64,000 bases of DNA from Clytia hemisphaerica (GCA_902728285.1 CACVBU010000597.1:648215-712214), one strand, 5' to 3'; numbered from the stretch's first letter, positions 11,420-22,329 are shown. Numbers and translations are program-made. Notes: generated by a model from the sequence alone, not told the origin.

Positions 11420-11926
11420 TCAGTAGAGATCAACCAATTTTGAATTGAGATTTTTGGCAAATATTTTCTTACCATCTTTGGAAAAGTGTAGTCCTTTCTT
11501 TCCAAGATCTTTGGATGTGATATTTTTGTTGTCAACGATATCGATGTCCAATTGACGTAGATGGGTGTTAAAGTTTCGAATTGTTAGATTTCCTTTACCA
11601 TTATCGGTCCGAGTTGTTAGTGATGAAAGTATAACTTTTGTTGACGATGACTCCTTTTCTAGGCGATGTTTTAGTAAGAGGAGTTCATCCAGTATTTCAT
11701 TTGATACCATATCAGGAGCATTACTTGTTCCAACGTGTAAGATCACATAATCTGGTTTCTCTTTAACTATTTCATCAGTCTTTTTAGCTATATCACAGAT
11801 TTTTGCCCCAGAAAAAAACTTGATTTTTACATCGAAATTTTTGCCACAAATTTGATTTTCGTCCATACCATTCAACATTGAGTCTCCAACTTTCAAGACA
11901 GATTTTTTGTCAAAACTTTCTTTCAC
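11420..11926 (-). CDS. LINE ORF1 SGNH-hydrolase-like domain
   Basis: The 168-residue frame contains KVGDSMLNG (block I, GDS), DYVILHVGTSNAP (block III, G-x-N region) and KGLHFSKDGKK (block V His). These are the hallmarks of the SGNH/GDSL esterase domain found in ORF1 of some CR1/L2-type LINEs. It is preceded by the coiled-coil ORF at 12205-11948 with a short frame break between them. Blocks are intact, so loss of function is due to the element as a whole. Confidence 0.7.
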   Translation of the reverse strand: MKESFDKKSVLKVGDSMLNGMDENQICGKNFDVKIKFFSGAKICDIAKKTDEIVKEKPDYVILHVGTSNAPDMVSNEILDELLLLKHRLEKESSSTKVILSSLTTRTDNGKGNLTIRNFNTHLRQLDIDIVDNKNITSKDLGKKGLHFSKDGKKIFAKNLNSKLVDLY

Positions 11927-11947
11927 ATCAGAATTAATTGCTTTCTT

Positions 11948-12205
11948 TTAATTTTGTTCATTGAATAAAAGATGATTTCTTTCTCTATACTTAGCAATTT
12001 GAGATTGAATATCACTATGAATGTTAATAGCTTCAAAAGGAGAGTTATTTTCAACAGATTGTATTTCCTCATGAGAAATATCTTGAGTGTGTGTTAAGTT
12101 TGACTCACGAGCAATGTCAAACAAGGAGTGTTCCTTAATGTTTTCAGTTAGATTTCGAATCAAATCATTCTTTTCACGAATCTCTTCCCTTAAAAAATGA
12201 ATCAC
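11948..12205 (-). CDS. LINE ORF1 coiled-coil segment
   Basis: An 85-residue Lys/Glu/Asn-rich frame beginning MIHFLREEIREKNDL, the coiled-coil start common in SGNH-type LINE ORF1 proteins. It ends 22 nt before the SGNH frame and probably once read into it. Confidence 0.6.
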   Translation of the reverse strand: MIHFLREEIREKNDLIRNLTENIKEHSLFDIARESNLTHTQDISHEEIQSVENNSPFEAINIHSDIQSQIAKYRERNHLLFNEQN

Positions 12206-12375
12206 TTTGTATTCCAGAAATCAACTCCTCTGTTTCTGGAGTGACTTCTTTCCTTTTCTTCGTCTCTGTGATGTTGTTGCTGGTTTCATGAACATGCTTC
12301 ATCATCTTCTCAAAAATATATTATGGAGTCGGCTTTTGTTTTACTTTCAATTAAAGAGTGAAATAAGTTATTTAC

Positions 12376-12631
12376 CTCTTTGAGGACGAATTTTTGTTCC
12401 TCTGAATTATTTATGATGTTTCTGGCTTGTATCACCATTTCGAGTGAGACTTCTTCGTCCAAACCAATGGCAGAATTATCAGAGAAAATAGAAAAAATCT
12501 TTTTCATAGTGTGTAGCGCCACCGCTATCTTTGGAATGGTATCGGCCAATTTAGTAGATTTAACGGGTATGGCCATCCTCATTTTCGAATTCGAGTCGTG
12601 CATGAACTCTGTTTCCAATTTATTGAGAAAT
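12376..12631 (-). pseudogene. Internal exon of DUF3987-like P-loop gene
   Basis: This exon lies between a strong acceptor (TTTCATTCTTTTCAG, ending at 12632) and a donor GTAAAT starting at 12375. It encodes FLNKLETEFMHDSNSK through QKFVLKE: an all-helical stretch with PKIAVALHTMKKIF. Its first base completes a Gln codon left open by the upstream exon (phase 2), and it exits in phase 0 to match the exon at 9497-9730. It is intact in itself. Confidence 0.5.
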
Positions 12632-12924
12632 CTGAAAAGAATGAAAGAAAGCAAATTATTTTTGGGTGTCTGCTGCCAAAATTAGTTCCGCAAAATGCAA
12701 ATTTTAGTTAAAATTTTTGAAAATCTTTAGGCAAAAAGTGGGTGTCTACCGCGAAAATTAGTTTCGCAAACAATGACGATTCCGCACCCTCGGACCGCTG
12801 AAATAAGTTCCCTCAAAAATTATTTCCCTCAAGGTACTGAAAAAAATGTAAAAATAAAAAATGTCGGTTTCCGCAATTTCGTAATCTAGTACACCTTCTT
12901 TATTTAATTTAATTATCTACTTAC

Positions 12925-13139
12925 TGAGCAGCACTCGAACCAAGATAAAAGATTGGAGGATTTTCTTTATCCAATATCTCTTCCAGTTTTGAATAAAAAT
13001 CATTCATGTCGAAGTTGGCCAAAATTGCGATTAGCAGAAACTTGTTCCTCTGGAAGTATAACTAAAAATCTCTCTCAGAATCCATCATTTCTGTCTATAC
13101 TAGGAAGTAGCATTGAAATGTTTTTCATTTGGGTTGATC
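12925..13139 (-). pseudogene. Damaged exon of DUF3987-like P-loop gene
   Basis: This exon has an excellent polypyrimidine acceptor (CTTTTCTCTTTCCTTAG, ending at 13140) and donor GTAAGT starting at 12924. It encodes STQMKNISMLLPSIDRNDGF, an in-frame TGA, then ERFLVILPEEQVSAN; a later frame reads NFDMNDFYSKLEEILD up to GSSAA. The NDGF.ERFLV segment is what I remember from DUF3987-type P-loop proteins. One stop and one frame shift indicate a pseudogene, or sequence errors. Incoming phase (two bases) matches the exon at 14829-15016; outgoing phase matches 12376-12631. Confidence 0.5.
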
Positions 13140-14828
13140 CTAAGGAAAGAGAAAAGAAAAACCGTTAAAACTTATTTATAAGGGAATCAAATTTTGATAG
13201 CATTGTTCGAAAATTTTATTCAAAAATGCAATGTGAATTTTAACCAAAAAATGTGAAAAATAAATTTGTGTCTTTAAATGATAGGTTCGTAACCAAGGAA
13301 ATCTTATATACATTAAATCGACCGCGATGGAATAATTTGTTATGATGAATGATGTGTACGTACCCAAAATACAAAACGAAATATTGCCTTTCAAGTGTCG
13401 CTGATTCTCCGTCGCATAGTTTATGTTGATTGTTTCTCCGCTATATATTTTACATATGTTCTCGATTCCTCCAGCCCGTAAACTTTTTTTTGATTTTGAT
13501 ATTTCTTATGTTTACGGTCTGGTTTACCTAGATCGTCTGCATTCTGACCTGAGGATGGTTATGCGGATATTCTGATTGGTTGGTCCAAGCGAATCAGAGA
13601 TCTGAATGGTGGCGCGCGTATAAGAAATTATGCGAGCCGACTTGAAGTGTTCGCCTAAGTATTTGGATGGACCGCGCGGGCGATCAGCAAGGCGCGTAAG
13701 CTGCTTTTGCAAATCTTCCTGATTTTTCTTTTTCGAAGCAAATAACAATAGAATAGCTAATTATCTCCCTTGGGTGTTTGACCACGCGTCCAAATAAAAA
13801 TAACAATAATGGTAGGGAAGAATTGGGACGATCAAAACATGGGAATTTTTAGATGTTCTGGTTGTTTTCTTTTCATACTTGCTTAGATATTCTTGTTGTT
13901 TTAATCTTCTTAATGACTTGGTTGCATCGTGTAAAGAACTAAAGGTATATCTTTATTTTGCTTCAATTCTTCTTTTCTGTTTGCCAATTTTGTAGTGCTG
14001 TTTTGGGTTGGAAGATTTGTTTTGATAATGTTTTTTCTTCAAAATTCACTTTGCACTTTTTCTGTCTAACAGACTTTCCACCACCCTGTCTATATTTTAT
14101 GGTCAAGGCTGCCATTCTAAATTGGTTTATCACTGCTGGGGTACCATCTTGAAATTATGCATGTCATTATGTGCATATATTTATTTGCAGCCATGGGATT
14201 CATGCAGGAAAATCTGTCAACAGGGGTTCACCTGATTTCTAGGTAAACCAAGCTCTATAATTTTAGAACTTTGTCTCGCTGAGGTAAAACTTATTTTTTC
14301 TAAAATTTTGAGCTTGGATATCCAGGCTAGATTTCTCCTATAAAATAGAAAGTATAATAAATAGAGAAATAAACTCTATTTTTTTATTCAACAAACTCAA
14401 CAAAGTTAAGAGACATTTCAAAATGACGGCTGGAATGGTGTTTTGTAGGTTTTAAAACGTATATGTATAAAGGGAACATTTAGATTGTGAGTCAGAGACT
14501 CATAGGGGGTTTATAGGGGTTTGAAATACTGTTTTCCCGTCAAAATTGTGGCTGAATCCCGGAATTCCGAAAATTCAAAAAAATAATAACATCGTCACCA
14601 CCAGTTTGTAGAGGTTAAAGTACCGGCATAATGATAAAGAATAAGGCTAAATACCGCCACCGTCTGATTTTGACATTTTCCCGTATCTTTTTTCGTAAAA
14701 TCTTGCAATATCTTACTGAAAAGGAGAAATCTCTTCACGCCGTAAAAGTACAAAACACCTATTATTATGTACAGTAGAATAATGATTGCTTAAATCGGAC
14801 CTCGGTAATGAATAATCAAAGAATTTAC
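13140..14828. other. Intron-like spacer, no other gene seen
   Basis: Lies between two exons of the DUF3987-like gene. Small open frames are AT-rich and show no recognisable domain. One or more exons of the gene could be missing here, since the joined product looks shorter than the family usually is. Confidence 0.35.
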
Positions 14829-15016
14829 CTGTGTTATTTTCATCATTCTTTGCAAAGCGCGAAATGTATTCTGAGATCTCCGAGTTCACAATGTAAGCTT
14901 CTGACTTTTTCGAAAGAAGTTTCGTCAAGCCACTGCTTGTAGTAGACGAAATTAGGGCATCCTTGATCGAATCGGGAATGGGATCGGTTATTCCATGTTT
15001 TATTGCAGAAGATTTT
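14829..15016 (-). pseudogene. P-loop exon of DUF3987-like gene
   Basis: The exon runs from an acceptor ending at 15017 (TTTCACTTACAAG) to donor GTAAAT starting at 14828. It encodes KSSAIKHGITDPIPDSI and SKKSEAYIVNSEISEY. Its first base completes the codon before Lys-Ser-Ser; if the missing upstream exon ended in GG this would read Gly-Lys-Ser-Ser, a Walker A. The VNSEISEY segment suits Walker B. These proteins are P-loop ATPases of unclear role, often in genomes as mobile or multi-copy genes. It exits in phase 1, matching the exon at 12925-13139. Confidence 0.45.
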
Positions 15017-16089
15017 CTTGTAAGTGAAATAAAATTGCACATAAAAATTGGCTGAAGTCAGGATATATTTACATAAAAATATGATCTCTTCCCTTCTCTT
15101 TCCAGTAGAGAATATGTTCAACCGGGGTGGTGGAATGAATTCGAAAAACAACCAAACATGTGGTTGGTACTAAAAATGATTTTAAAAAACTTACACCGTG
15201 ATGTTTCACTACTCTCTGAAGGCGACGTTTCCCCTAGACAGGAACCCGTCTGCGTATTTTTTTTAAATCTGATGAATACTTGACGGGTCAGAGCTGTGAG
15301 TCCGATTTTGGCCTCAAAAAAATTACAGTGGGAAATTCGAATTTAGCGCTGTCCTCACTAACTAAAATAAAAACCAAATTTCGGAACTTGCGCTTTCTTT
15401 AAGAAAGTGTGACCAGTGAAACAATAACAGGATTTGATTGGCTGTGTTTTCAACCGTTATTAGGATATGGGAAATTCAAACTGTCAGCCCATACCATGCT
15501 ATATATTTCGCCATCAGTATATAGAATAAGAAATCATAGCATGGATCTCCAGGCTACGTTTCCCCACACTCATTTTATTCGTGCGTCCGATATTGCCGAT
15601 TAAGAAATATGATACTATCGCGTACCTAATAGCCGGGGGATGCAATAGAGTGGGGGTTGGAAAAAATCTCAAAACTAAATAAGCACAGGGTAAGATTAAA
15701 AATGTTTTGGGCGTCCTGGTTGGAAAAATTTAGGAAAACTAATTAGGGGGGACTTCTATTTAATTACCCGAGAGAAAGGTAAATAAAGTAAATGCTTAAA
15801 CTTACCAGTGGTGGGTTGACCTACGAATAGCCAATATGTATTCAAATTCAATACGAATCGTGAAACTTATGAATACCACATTAAAGAAGGTTACCTTCTT
15901 AACCAACGTTTCAAAACCAACAAAACATTCCTGCCACCATTTTGAAATTTCTCTTAACTTTTTGAACCTTCGTAACCTACAGCCTACTTCTGAAATAAAC
16001 GTCACACTGCGCGGGAGCGAGGAGAAAAAAACTCTTGCAGTTGGCGTTCCGAAAATTGCGACGTCGCTTATTTAAAAGAAAACCTTGAA
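15017..16089. other. Spacer between oppositely oriented gene pieces
   Basis: No supportable gene. If the 5' exon of the DUF3987-like gene was inverted, one breakpoint should be in this stretch. Short ORFs on both strands are unconvincing. Confidence 0.3.
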
Positions 16090-16603
16090 ATGCTTCAACG
16101 GGTCTTTCTAAAAAATGACGTCAAGTTCAGAAAAGAATCTATTGACATGTTTAACGGTTTAACTCATGTTCTAAATATGGATATTTTAGAAGCCACTGTA
16201 AAACGGTCATGGAGAAGACTTTCTAGTGCTCAATTTAAAAAACGCAAGAAAAAACGGCCATTCATTCATTTAACAAAAGACACGAGACGACAAAGAGGGC
16301 TCCACAAGAAATGCATCAAAAAGAAGAGCAATCGATTCGATGGAAGATGATGGTTGGGCTGAATTGTATACCAGACTGATCAACTCTGCCGACGATAGGG
16401 GCAACAACGGCGCGGGCGAGGTGACGGTAAATTTGATTAACAACAAAGCAGCAAATTTCCTAAAATTATATACAAATAAACATGGGTTTAATGGTGCGTT
16501 CTTGATGCCAGCCATACTAACAACAATAAATTTTATGTTGTCGAGAATTGGAGCACGTGTTCAAGGGGGAAAAATGCTGACGTCAGCAAAACTTGTTCTT
16601 TAA
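16090..16603 (+). pseudogene. 5' part of a DUF3987-like gene, truncated by a foldback
   Basis: Two overlapping plus-strand frames (16090-16350 and 16340-16603). The first is Lys/Arg-rich and ends KKKSNRFDGR; the second begins MEDDGWAELYTRLINSA and contains NNKAANFLKLYTNKHG and LMPAILTTINFMLSRIG. This is the kind of N-terminal helical block that precedes the P-loop in DUF3987-like proteins. The frame then runs into the foldback at 16576 and stops inside it. The minus-strand exons at 9.5-15.0 kb lack exactly this part. One frame break at 16340-16350. Confidence 0.4.
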
Positions 16604-16872
16604 ATAACTCCAGTTTGGCTAATGGTATGAACATGAACTTTGAACCAAAGTTGCACATCATTAAAAGAATCATTTTGAAAAAAATCAGCACTTTATTGCA
16701 AATTTTCGTATTTTGCTGATTTCTGCTGACGTCAGCAAAATTTGAAAAAAAGGATTATGCAAAAATGTTTTTATTAATGATATGCAACTTTGGTCCGAAT
16801 TTCATGTTTATACCATTAGCCAAACTGGAGTTATTTAAAAAACAAATTTTGCTGACGTCAGCATTTTTTGGT
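16576..16872. mobile_element. Foldback MITE with three TGACGTCA palindromes
   Basis: Nearly perfect inverted arms of about 100 bp (GCTGACGTCAGC, then CTCCAGTTTGGCTAATGGTA and its complement). GCTGACGTCAGC is itself a 12-bp palindrome and occurs at both ends and once in the middle (about 16726). The element has no ORF. The TGACGTCA core is the CREB/ATF site, so copies could carry regulatory potential; that is inference. Confidence 0.85.
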
Positions 16873-17390
16873 TTTTGGGGTTTTTCGCAAAATTGGCAAA
16901 CCTAAATTTAAGTAACACCGATTTTCATGTTCTACATTGTAATACGCTTCTTTAAAGGTATAATTTATTATGCTAGGAGGGGTGGAATTGCCTCCGAGAA
17001 ATTAACTAAAATTTGGACACGCATTAATTTACCCAAGATTCTATAATTTAGCCGGAATTTAGTGGGTATTCTATAATTTTATAATTTATGGACTCTTAAA
17101 TCTCAAATGGGTTATGCCCATTTCATTTTCTATTAACTTGGTTCAATCAGCCATTTCTGGTTCCAAGACAGTTACTAAGATTAATGGGAAATCTGCTCCA
17201 GCTGGAAGTTGTCACCTTACAATTGGTTCACCAATAATGGGAAAATACCCATTGATTGCCCTGAAGGAGATTTAGAAACATTGTTTGATAATATTGGGAA
17301 GTATCAGAAATAAAGCTACAAAGTATCAAAAGACAAAACTGGATCTGCAGACATTGTCACATCCACTTTCACTGGGCGAAATTATAAATT
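16873..17390. other. No gene seen
   Basis: AT-rich unique-looking sequence with no supportable ORF or repeat. Confidence 0.3.
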
Positions 17391-17439
17391 TCCTAAGTCG
17401 GAAATATATAGGAAATATTATATTCGAGGGTAAATGTGG

Positions 17440-17800
17440 TAAGATGACATTCCACATATTTACAATCTTGATAAAAGTCCATATTTACCAAATTTACAGA
17501 GAATTGAAATATCATATTTACCAGATTTACAGGAAATGGAAATATCATATTTACCAAATTTACAGGAAATGGAAATATCATATTTCCTATAAAATTGTAA
17601 ATGTGGTAAGATGACATTCCGGATATTTACATGGAATGGAAATATCATATCTACCAAATTTACAGGAAATGGAAATATCGTATTTCCCGTGAAATTGTTA
17701 ATGTGGTAAGAAGACATTCCGGATATTTACATGGAATGGAAATATCATATTTCCCGTGAAATTGTAAAGATCTGGTAAGATGACAATCTTGTAAAAAGTT
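17440..17800. repeat. Tandem repeat, ATTTACAGGAAATGGAAAT type
   Basis: A 36-bp unit (GAAATATCATATTTACCA then AATTTACAGGAAATG) repeats three times. It then alternates with a longer ~110-bp unit containing TGTGGTAAGATGACATTCC. The ORFs across it on both strands are by-products of the repeat. Confidence 0.75.
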
Positions 17801-19040
17801 CATATTACAAAAACTACACAGAAAGGAAATATCAATTTTAAAAGACTCAAAAATAGCAAACAAATACAATGCAAACAGAATGAGGGTATAATAATAAAGT
17901 ATTTTATTTCATGAAAATTCCTAATTCATGAAAATACACTTTTCTTTTTTAAGGCAATATATTTTAAAAATATATTACAGTATATATATCTACTCTCTTC
18001 ATAAAGATAAAATGAAAACATATAAAATATAAACTTGTCTTGAACCAATTACACCAAAACGTTTCTTTTTTTCTAAAAACGTCACTCGAAAAGTCAAATG
18101 TTGGTCAAGGTGAATTTAAATTTTATATCTATCTGTAAATTTTCGGTTTCCTATTTAGTAAAATGACATAAAAATGGCACCTTAAAATAAATCAAATAGC
18201 TAAAATGTAATAACCCCATAGAAAAGTTTTTGTCTTGCTAAATTTTCATACCTGTTAAGCCCAGCTGATATTAGTTGCTGGTAAATGCAATGTTACTTGG
18301 ACCGCAAAAATTAGTTCCGATAATGTAAAGGATTGTTCGTGTAGTCCATATGAACATTATGTGAATTTTCGGTTTTCTGCTGTGTAAATAAATAACATAC
18401 AAAGAAAATGAAACTAAAGTAAATAAACGTGAAAAAACTAAAAAATCTGAACAAAAAGAAACACTTTTTAATACAAAAGATTTTGTTATAGAATAAAAAA
18501 CTCTAATGATCAAAAAGCTAATCAAAACTGACAATATAAAATGTAGTTTCTCTAAATTTCAAGAAAATCATGAAAATTATTTTAAAAAGCTCTCACTAGG
18601 GTTTCAAATTTTTATGACTTCGACAGAGTTAAAATATATAGCAGGGGCAAATTGTAGAATCGCTCGACTTTTTTAATCAAAGCACTTGTTATACATCTTT
18701 GGAAAGCTAATGGATAGAGGAAACACATAGGTGCCAATTTTATTTCGGACACTTTGGTTTATTTTTCGGACAAAACAGGAGTTCCATTTCAAAATTATAG
18801 GGGTAAATATTTTGGAAATTTCAACCTAAAAAAGTACAATCCTGTTGTATATCATTCGAAAGCTCTGAAAAATCGACATAGAAGACTTTTGAGTGGACAT
18901 ACTTCTGTACTGGTATTGAGATATTTGGACTCAAAATATGAGCTTCTTGCGTACTTTTTGATCAGGAAGGTCGAAATGGCTGCTAGCCCTAATAACTAAA
19001 TATCAGTAAAGAAATCGACTTTTGAATGTCTTTTATTCGC
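17801..19040. other. No gene seen before the tRNA array
   Basis: AT-rich sequence with A- and T-runs. Short ORFs show no domain. From 19022 onward the sequence matches the flank of the tRNA unit (ATTCGCAACATGAAAGTGG). Confidence 0.35.
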
Positions 19041-19055
19041 AACATGAAAGTGGCA

Positions 19056-19127
19056 CTCCCGTGCGGGGAATCGAACCCCGGCCGCCTGGGTGAAAACCAC
19101 AAATCCTAACCACTAGACCACACGGGA
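19056..19127 (-). tRNA. tRNA-Glu(TTC), copy 1
   Basis: 72-nt cloverleaf: acceptor TCCCGTG/CACGGGA, loop TTTTCAC with anticodon TTC, T arm CGGGG TTCGATT CCCCG, G at position 73. The anticodon stem has G28 opposite G42 (mismatch). Confidence 0.93.
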
Positions 19128-19293
19128 CATGTCTTTACAAAACGATTCTTCGTCGAGTACACCAAATCGTATTTATCCTTCCTAAAGTGACGCAAAAAGT
19201 CTTTTGATTGACACAAACCTAAAGCAACTCCAAGCACGAACTTTGGAGACTCTTATGATCATTATCTGATACTTTGAGACAAGAAAACTGACG

Positions 19294-19366
19294 AGGCACT
19301 GCCCGGATTTGAACCGAGGATCTCCTGTTTACTAGACAGGCGCTTTAACCGCTAAGTCACAGCGCC
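19294..19366 (-). tRNA. tRNA-Thr(AGT), copy 1
   Basis: 73-nt cloverleaf: acceptor GGCGCTG/CAGTGCC, anticodon stem CCTGT/ACAGG, loop CTAGTAA with anticodon AGT. It differs from all other copies in the D arm (GTGACTTAGC) and T stem (CTCGG). TTTT lies 8 nt downstream. Confidence 0.93.
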
Positions 19367-19549
19367 GAATGATGTTGACGCAGGGAAATTTGAATGGCAA
19401 TACTCTACGTACTTTGTTCATGTCGAAGAGTAGGTATTGGTCTGTCGATAGCCTTTTCATTTCATCTGGCAATACACCTTCTTTCTATCATCGTCTGTCT
19501 GTTGGTTTAGGTCAGCGAGATGTATTTTATTCGCAACATGAAAGTGGCA

Positions 19550-19621
19550 CTCCCGTGCGGGGAATCGAACCCCGGCCGCCTGGGTGAAAACCACAAATCC
19601 TAACCACTAGACCACACGGGA
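19550..19621 (-). tRNA. tRNA-Glu(TTC), copy 2
   Basis: Same cloverleaf as copy 1, anticodon TTC; G28-G42 mismatch in the anticodon stem. Confidence 0.93.
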
Positions 19622-19787
19622 CATGTCTTTACAAAACGATTCTTCGTCGAGTACACCAAATCGTATTTATCCTTCCTAAAGTGACGCAAAAAGTCTTTTG
19701 ATTGACACAAACCTAAAGCAACTCCAAGCACGAACTTTGGAGACTCTTATGATCATAATCTGATACTTTGAGACAAGAAAACTGACG

Positions 19788-19860
19788 AGGCACTGCCCGG
19801 ATTTGAACCGGGGATCTCCTGTTTACTAGACAGGCGCTTTAACCGCTAAGCCACAGCGCC
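19788..19860 (-). tRNA. tRNA-Thr(AGT), copy 2
   Basis: Consensus copy; T stem CCCGG/CCGGG, anticodon AGT. Confidence 0.95.
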
Positions 19861-20043
19861 GAATGATGTTGACGCAGGGAAATTTGAATGGCAATACTCT
19901 ACGTACTTTGTTCATGTCGAAGAGTAGGTATTGGTCTGTCGATAGCCTTTTCATTTCATCTGGCAATACACCTTCTTTCTATCATCGTCTGTCTGTTGGT
20001 TTAGGTCAGCGAGATGTATTTTATTCGCAACATGAAAGTGGCA

Positions 20044-20115
20044 CTCCCGTGCGGGGAATCGAACCCCGGCCGCCTGGGTGAAAACCAGAAATCCTAACCA
20101 CTAGACCACACGGGA
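20044..20115 (-). tRNA. tRNA-Glu(TTC), copy 3
   Basis: Anticodon TTC; C28-G42 pair gives a fully paired anticodon stem. Confidence 0.95.
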
Positions 20116-20281
20116 CATGTCTTTACAAAACGATTCTTCGTCGAGTACACCAAATCGTATTTATCCTTCCTAAAGTGACGCAAAAAGTCTTTTGATTGAC
20201 ACAAACCTAAAGCAACTCCAAGCACGAACTTTGGAGACTCTTATGATCATAATCTGATACTTTGAGACAAGAAAACTGACG

Positions 20282-20354
20282 AGGCACTGCCCGGATTTGA
20301 ACCGGGGATCTCCTGTTTACTAGACAGGCGCTTTAACCGCTAAGCCACAGCGCC
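20282..20354 (-). tRNA. tRNA-Thr(AGT), copy 3
   Basis: Consensus copy, anticodon AGT. Confidence 0.95.
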
Positions 20355-20537
20355 GAATGATGTTGACGCAGGGAAATTTGAATGGCAATACTCTACGTAC
20401 TTTGTTCATGTCGAAGAGTAGGTATTGGTCTGTCGATAGCCTTTTCATTTCATCTGGCAATACACCTTCTTTCTATCATCGTCTGTCTGTTGGTTTAGGT
20501 CAGCGAGATGTATTTTATTCGCAACATGAAAGTGGCA

Positions 20538-20609
20538 CTCCCGTGCGGGGAATCGAACCCCGGCCGCCTGGGTGAAAACCACAAATCCTAACCACTAGAC
20601 CACACGGGA
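20538..20609 (-). tRNA. tRNA-Glu(TTC), copy 4
   Basis: Anticodon TTC; G28-G42 mismatch variant. Confidence 0.93.
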
Positions 20610-20775
20610 CATGTCTTTACAAAACGATTCTTCGTCGAGTACACCAAATCGTATTTATCCTTCCTAAAGTGACGCAAAAAGTCTTTTGATTGACACAAAC
20701 CTAAAGCAACTCCAAGCACGAACTTTGGAGACTCTTATGATCATAATCTGATACTTTGAGACAAGAAAACTGACG

Positions 20776-20848
20776 AGGCACTGCCCGGATTTGAACCGGG
20801 GATCTCCTGTTTACTAGACAGGCGCTTTAACCGCTAAGCCACAGCGCC
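20776..20848 (-). tRNA. tRNA-Thr(AGT), copy 4
   Basis: Consensus copy, anticodon AGT. Confidence 0.95.
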
Positions 20849-21031
20849 GAATGATGTTGACGCAGGGAAATTTGAATGGCAATACTCTACGTACTTTGTT
20901 CATGTCGAAGAGTAGGTATTGGTCTGTCGATAGCCTTTTCATTTCATCTGGCAATACACCTTCTTTCTATCATCGTCTGTCTGTTGGTTTAGGTCAGCGA
21001 GATGTATTTTATTCGCAACATGAAAGTGGCA

Positions 21032-21103
21032 CTCCCGTGCGGGGAATCGAACCCCGCCCGCCTGGGTGAAAACCAGAAATCCTAACCACTAGACCACACG
21101 GGA
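21032..21103 (-). tRNA. tRNA-Glu(TTC), copy 5
   Basis: Anticodon TTC, paired C28-G42; variable loop CGGG in place of CGGC, shared with copy 9. Confidence 0.93.
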
Positions 21104-21269
21104 CATGTCTTTACAAAACGATTCTTCGTCGAGTACACCAAATCGTATTTATCCTTCCTAAAGTGACGCAAAAAGTCTTTTGATTGACACAAACCTAAAG
21201 CAACTCCAAGCACGAACTTTGGAGACTCTTATGATCATAATCTGATACTTTGAGACAAGAAAACTGACG

Positions 21270-21342
21270 AGGCACTGCCCGGATTTGAACCGGGGATCTC
21301 CTGTTTACTAGACAGGCGCTTTAACCGCTAAGCCACAGCGCC
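21270..21342 (-). tRNA. tRNA-Thr(AGT), copy 5
   Basis: Consensus copy, anticodon AGT. Confidence 0.95.
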
Positions 21343-21525
21343 GAATGATGTTGACGCAGGGAAATTTGAATGGCAATACTCTACGTACTTTGTTCATGTC
21401 GAAGAGTAGGTATTGGTCTGTCGATAGCCTTTTCATTTCATCTGGCAATACACCTTCTTTCTATCATCGTCTGTCTGTTGGTTTAGGTCAGCGAGATGTA
21501 TTTTATTCGCAACATGAAAGTGGCA

Positions 21526-21597
21526 CTCCCGTGCGGGGAATCGAACCCCGGCCGCCTGGGTGAAAACCAGAAATCCTAACCACTAGACCACACGGGA
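21526..21597 (-). tRNA. tRNA-Glu(TTC), copy 6
   Basis: Anticodon TTC, paired C28-G42. The following spacer is one A shorter. Confidence 0.95.
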
Positions 21598-21762
21598 CAT
21601 GTCTTTACAAAACGATTCTTCGTCGAGTACACCAAATCGTATTTATCCTTCCTAAAGTGACGCAAAAGTCTTTTGATTGACACAAACCTAAAGCAACTCC
21701 AAGCACGAACTTTGGAGACTCTTATGATCATAATCTGATACTTTGAGACAAGAAAACTGACG

Positions 21763-21835
21763 AGGCACTGCCCGGATTTGAACCGGGGATCTCCTGTTTA
21801 CTAGACAGGCGCTTTAACCGCTAAGCCACAGCGCC
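21763..21835 (-). tRNA. tRNA-Thr(AGT), copy 6
   Basis: Consensus copy, anticodon AGT. Confidence 0.95.
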
Positions 21836-22018
21836 GAATGATGTTGACGCAGGGAAATTTGAATGGCAATACTCTACGTACTTTGTTCATGTCGAAGAGT
21901 AGGTATTGGTCTGTCGATAGCCTTTTCATTTCATCTGGCAATACACCTTCTTTCTATCATCGTCTGTCTGTTGGTTTAGGTCAGCGAGATGTATTTTATT
22001 CGCAACATGAAAGTGGCA

Positions 22019-22090
22019 CTCCCGTGCGGGGAATCGAACCCCGGCCGCCTGGGTGAAAACCAGAAATCCTAACCACTAGACCACACGGGA
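22019..22090 (-). tRNA. tRNA-Glu(TTC), copy 7
   Basis: Anticodon TTC, paired C28-G42. Confidence 0.95.
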
Positions 22091-22256
22091 CATGTCTTTA
22101 CAAAACGATTCTTCGTCGAGTACATCAAATCGTATTTATCCTTCCTAAAGTGACGCAAAAAGTCGTTTGATTGACACAAACCTAAAGCAACTCCAAGCAC
22201 GAACTTTGGAGACTCTTATGATCATAATCTGATACTTTGAGACAAGAAAACTGACG

Positions 22257-22329
22257 AGGCACTGCCCGGATTTGAACCGGGGATCTCCTGTTTACTAGAC
22301 AGGCGCTTTAACCGCTAAGCCACAGCGCC
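22257..22329 (-). tRNA. tRNA-Thr(AGT), copy 7
   Basis: Consensus copy, anticodon AGT. Confidence 0.95.

Larger units (their letters stand above)
9940..12210 (-). mobile_element. Degraded SGNH-ORF1 LINE with internal deletion
   Basis: A minus-strand LINE with coiled-coil ORF1 (12205-11948), SGNH-hydrolase-like domain (11926-11420), only the first part of the endonuclease (about 11385-11232), then RT fragments (11215-10116). It probably ends at an (AAT)n-type tail (ATT repeats on the plus strand, 9940-9963), as in CR1/L2-like elements. It lies wholly inside the last intron of the DUF3987-like gene. Confidence 0.75.

Noticed and set aside
13524-13748. 74-aa minus-strand ORF
   Set aside because: No domain, no splice support, no neighbour on the strand that explains it.
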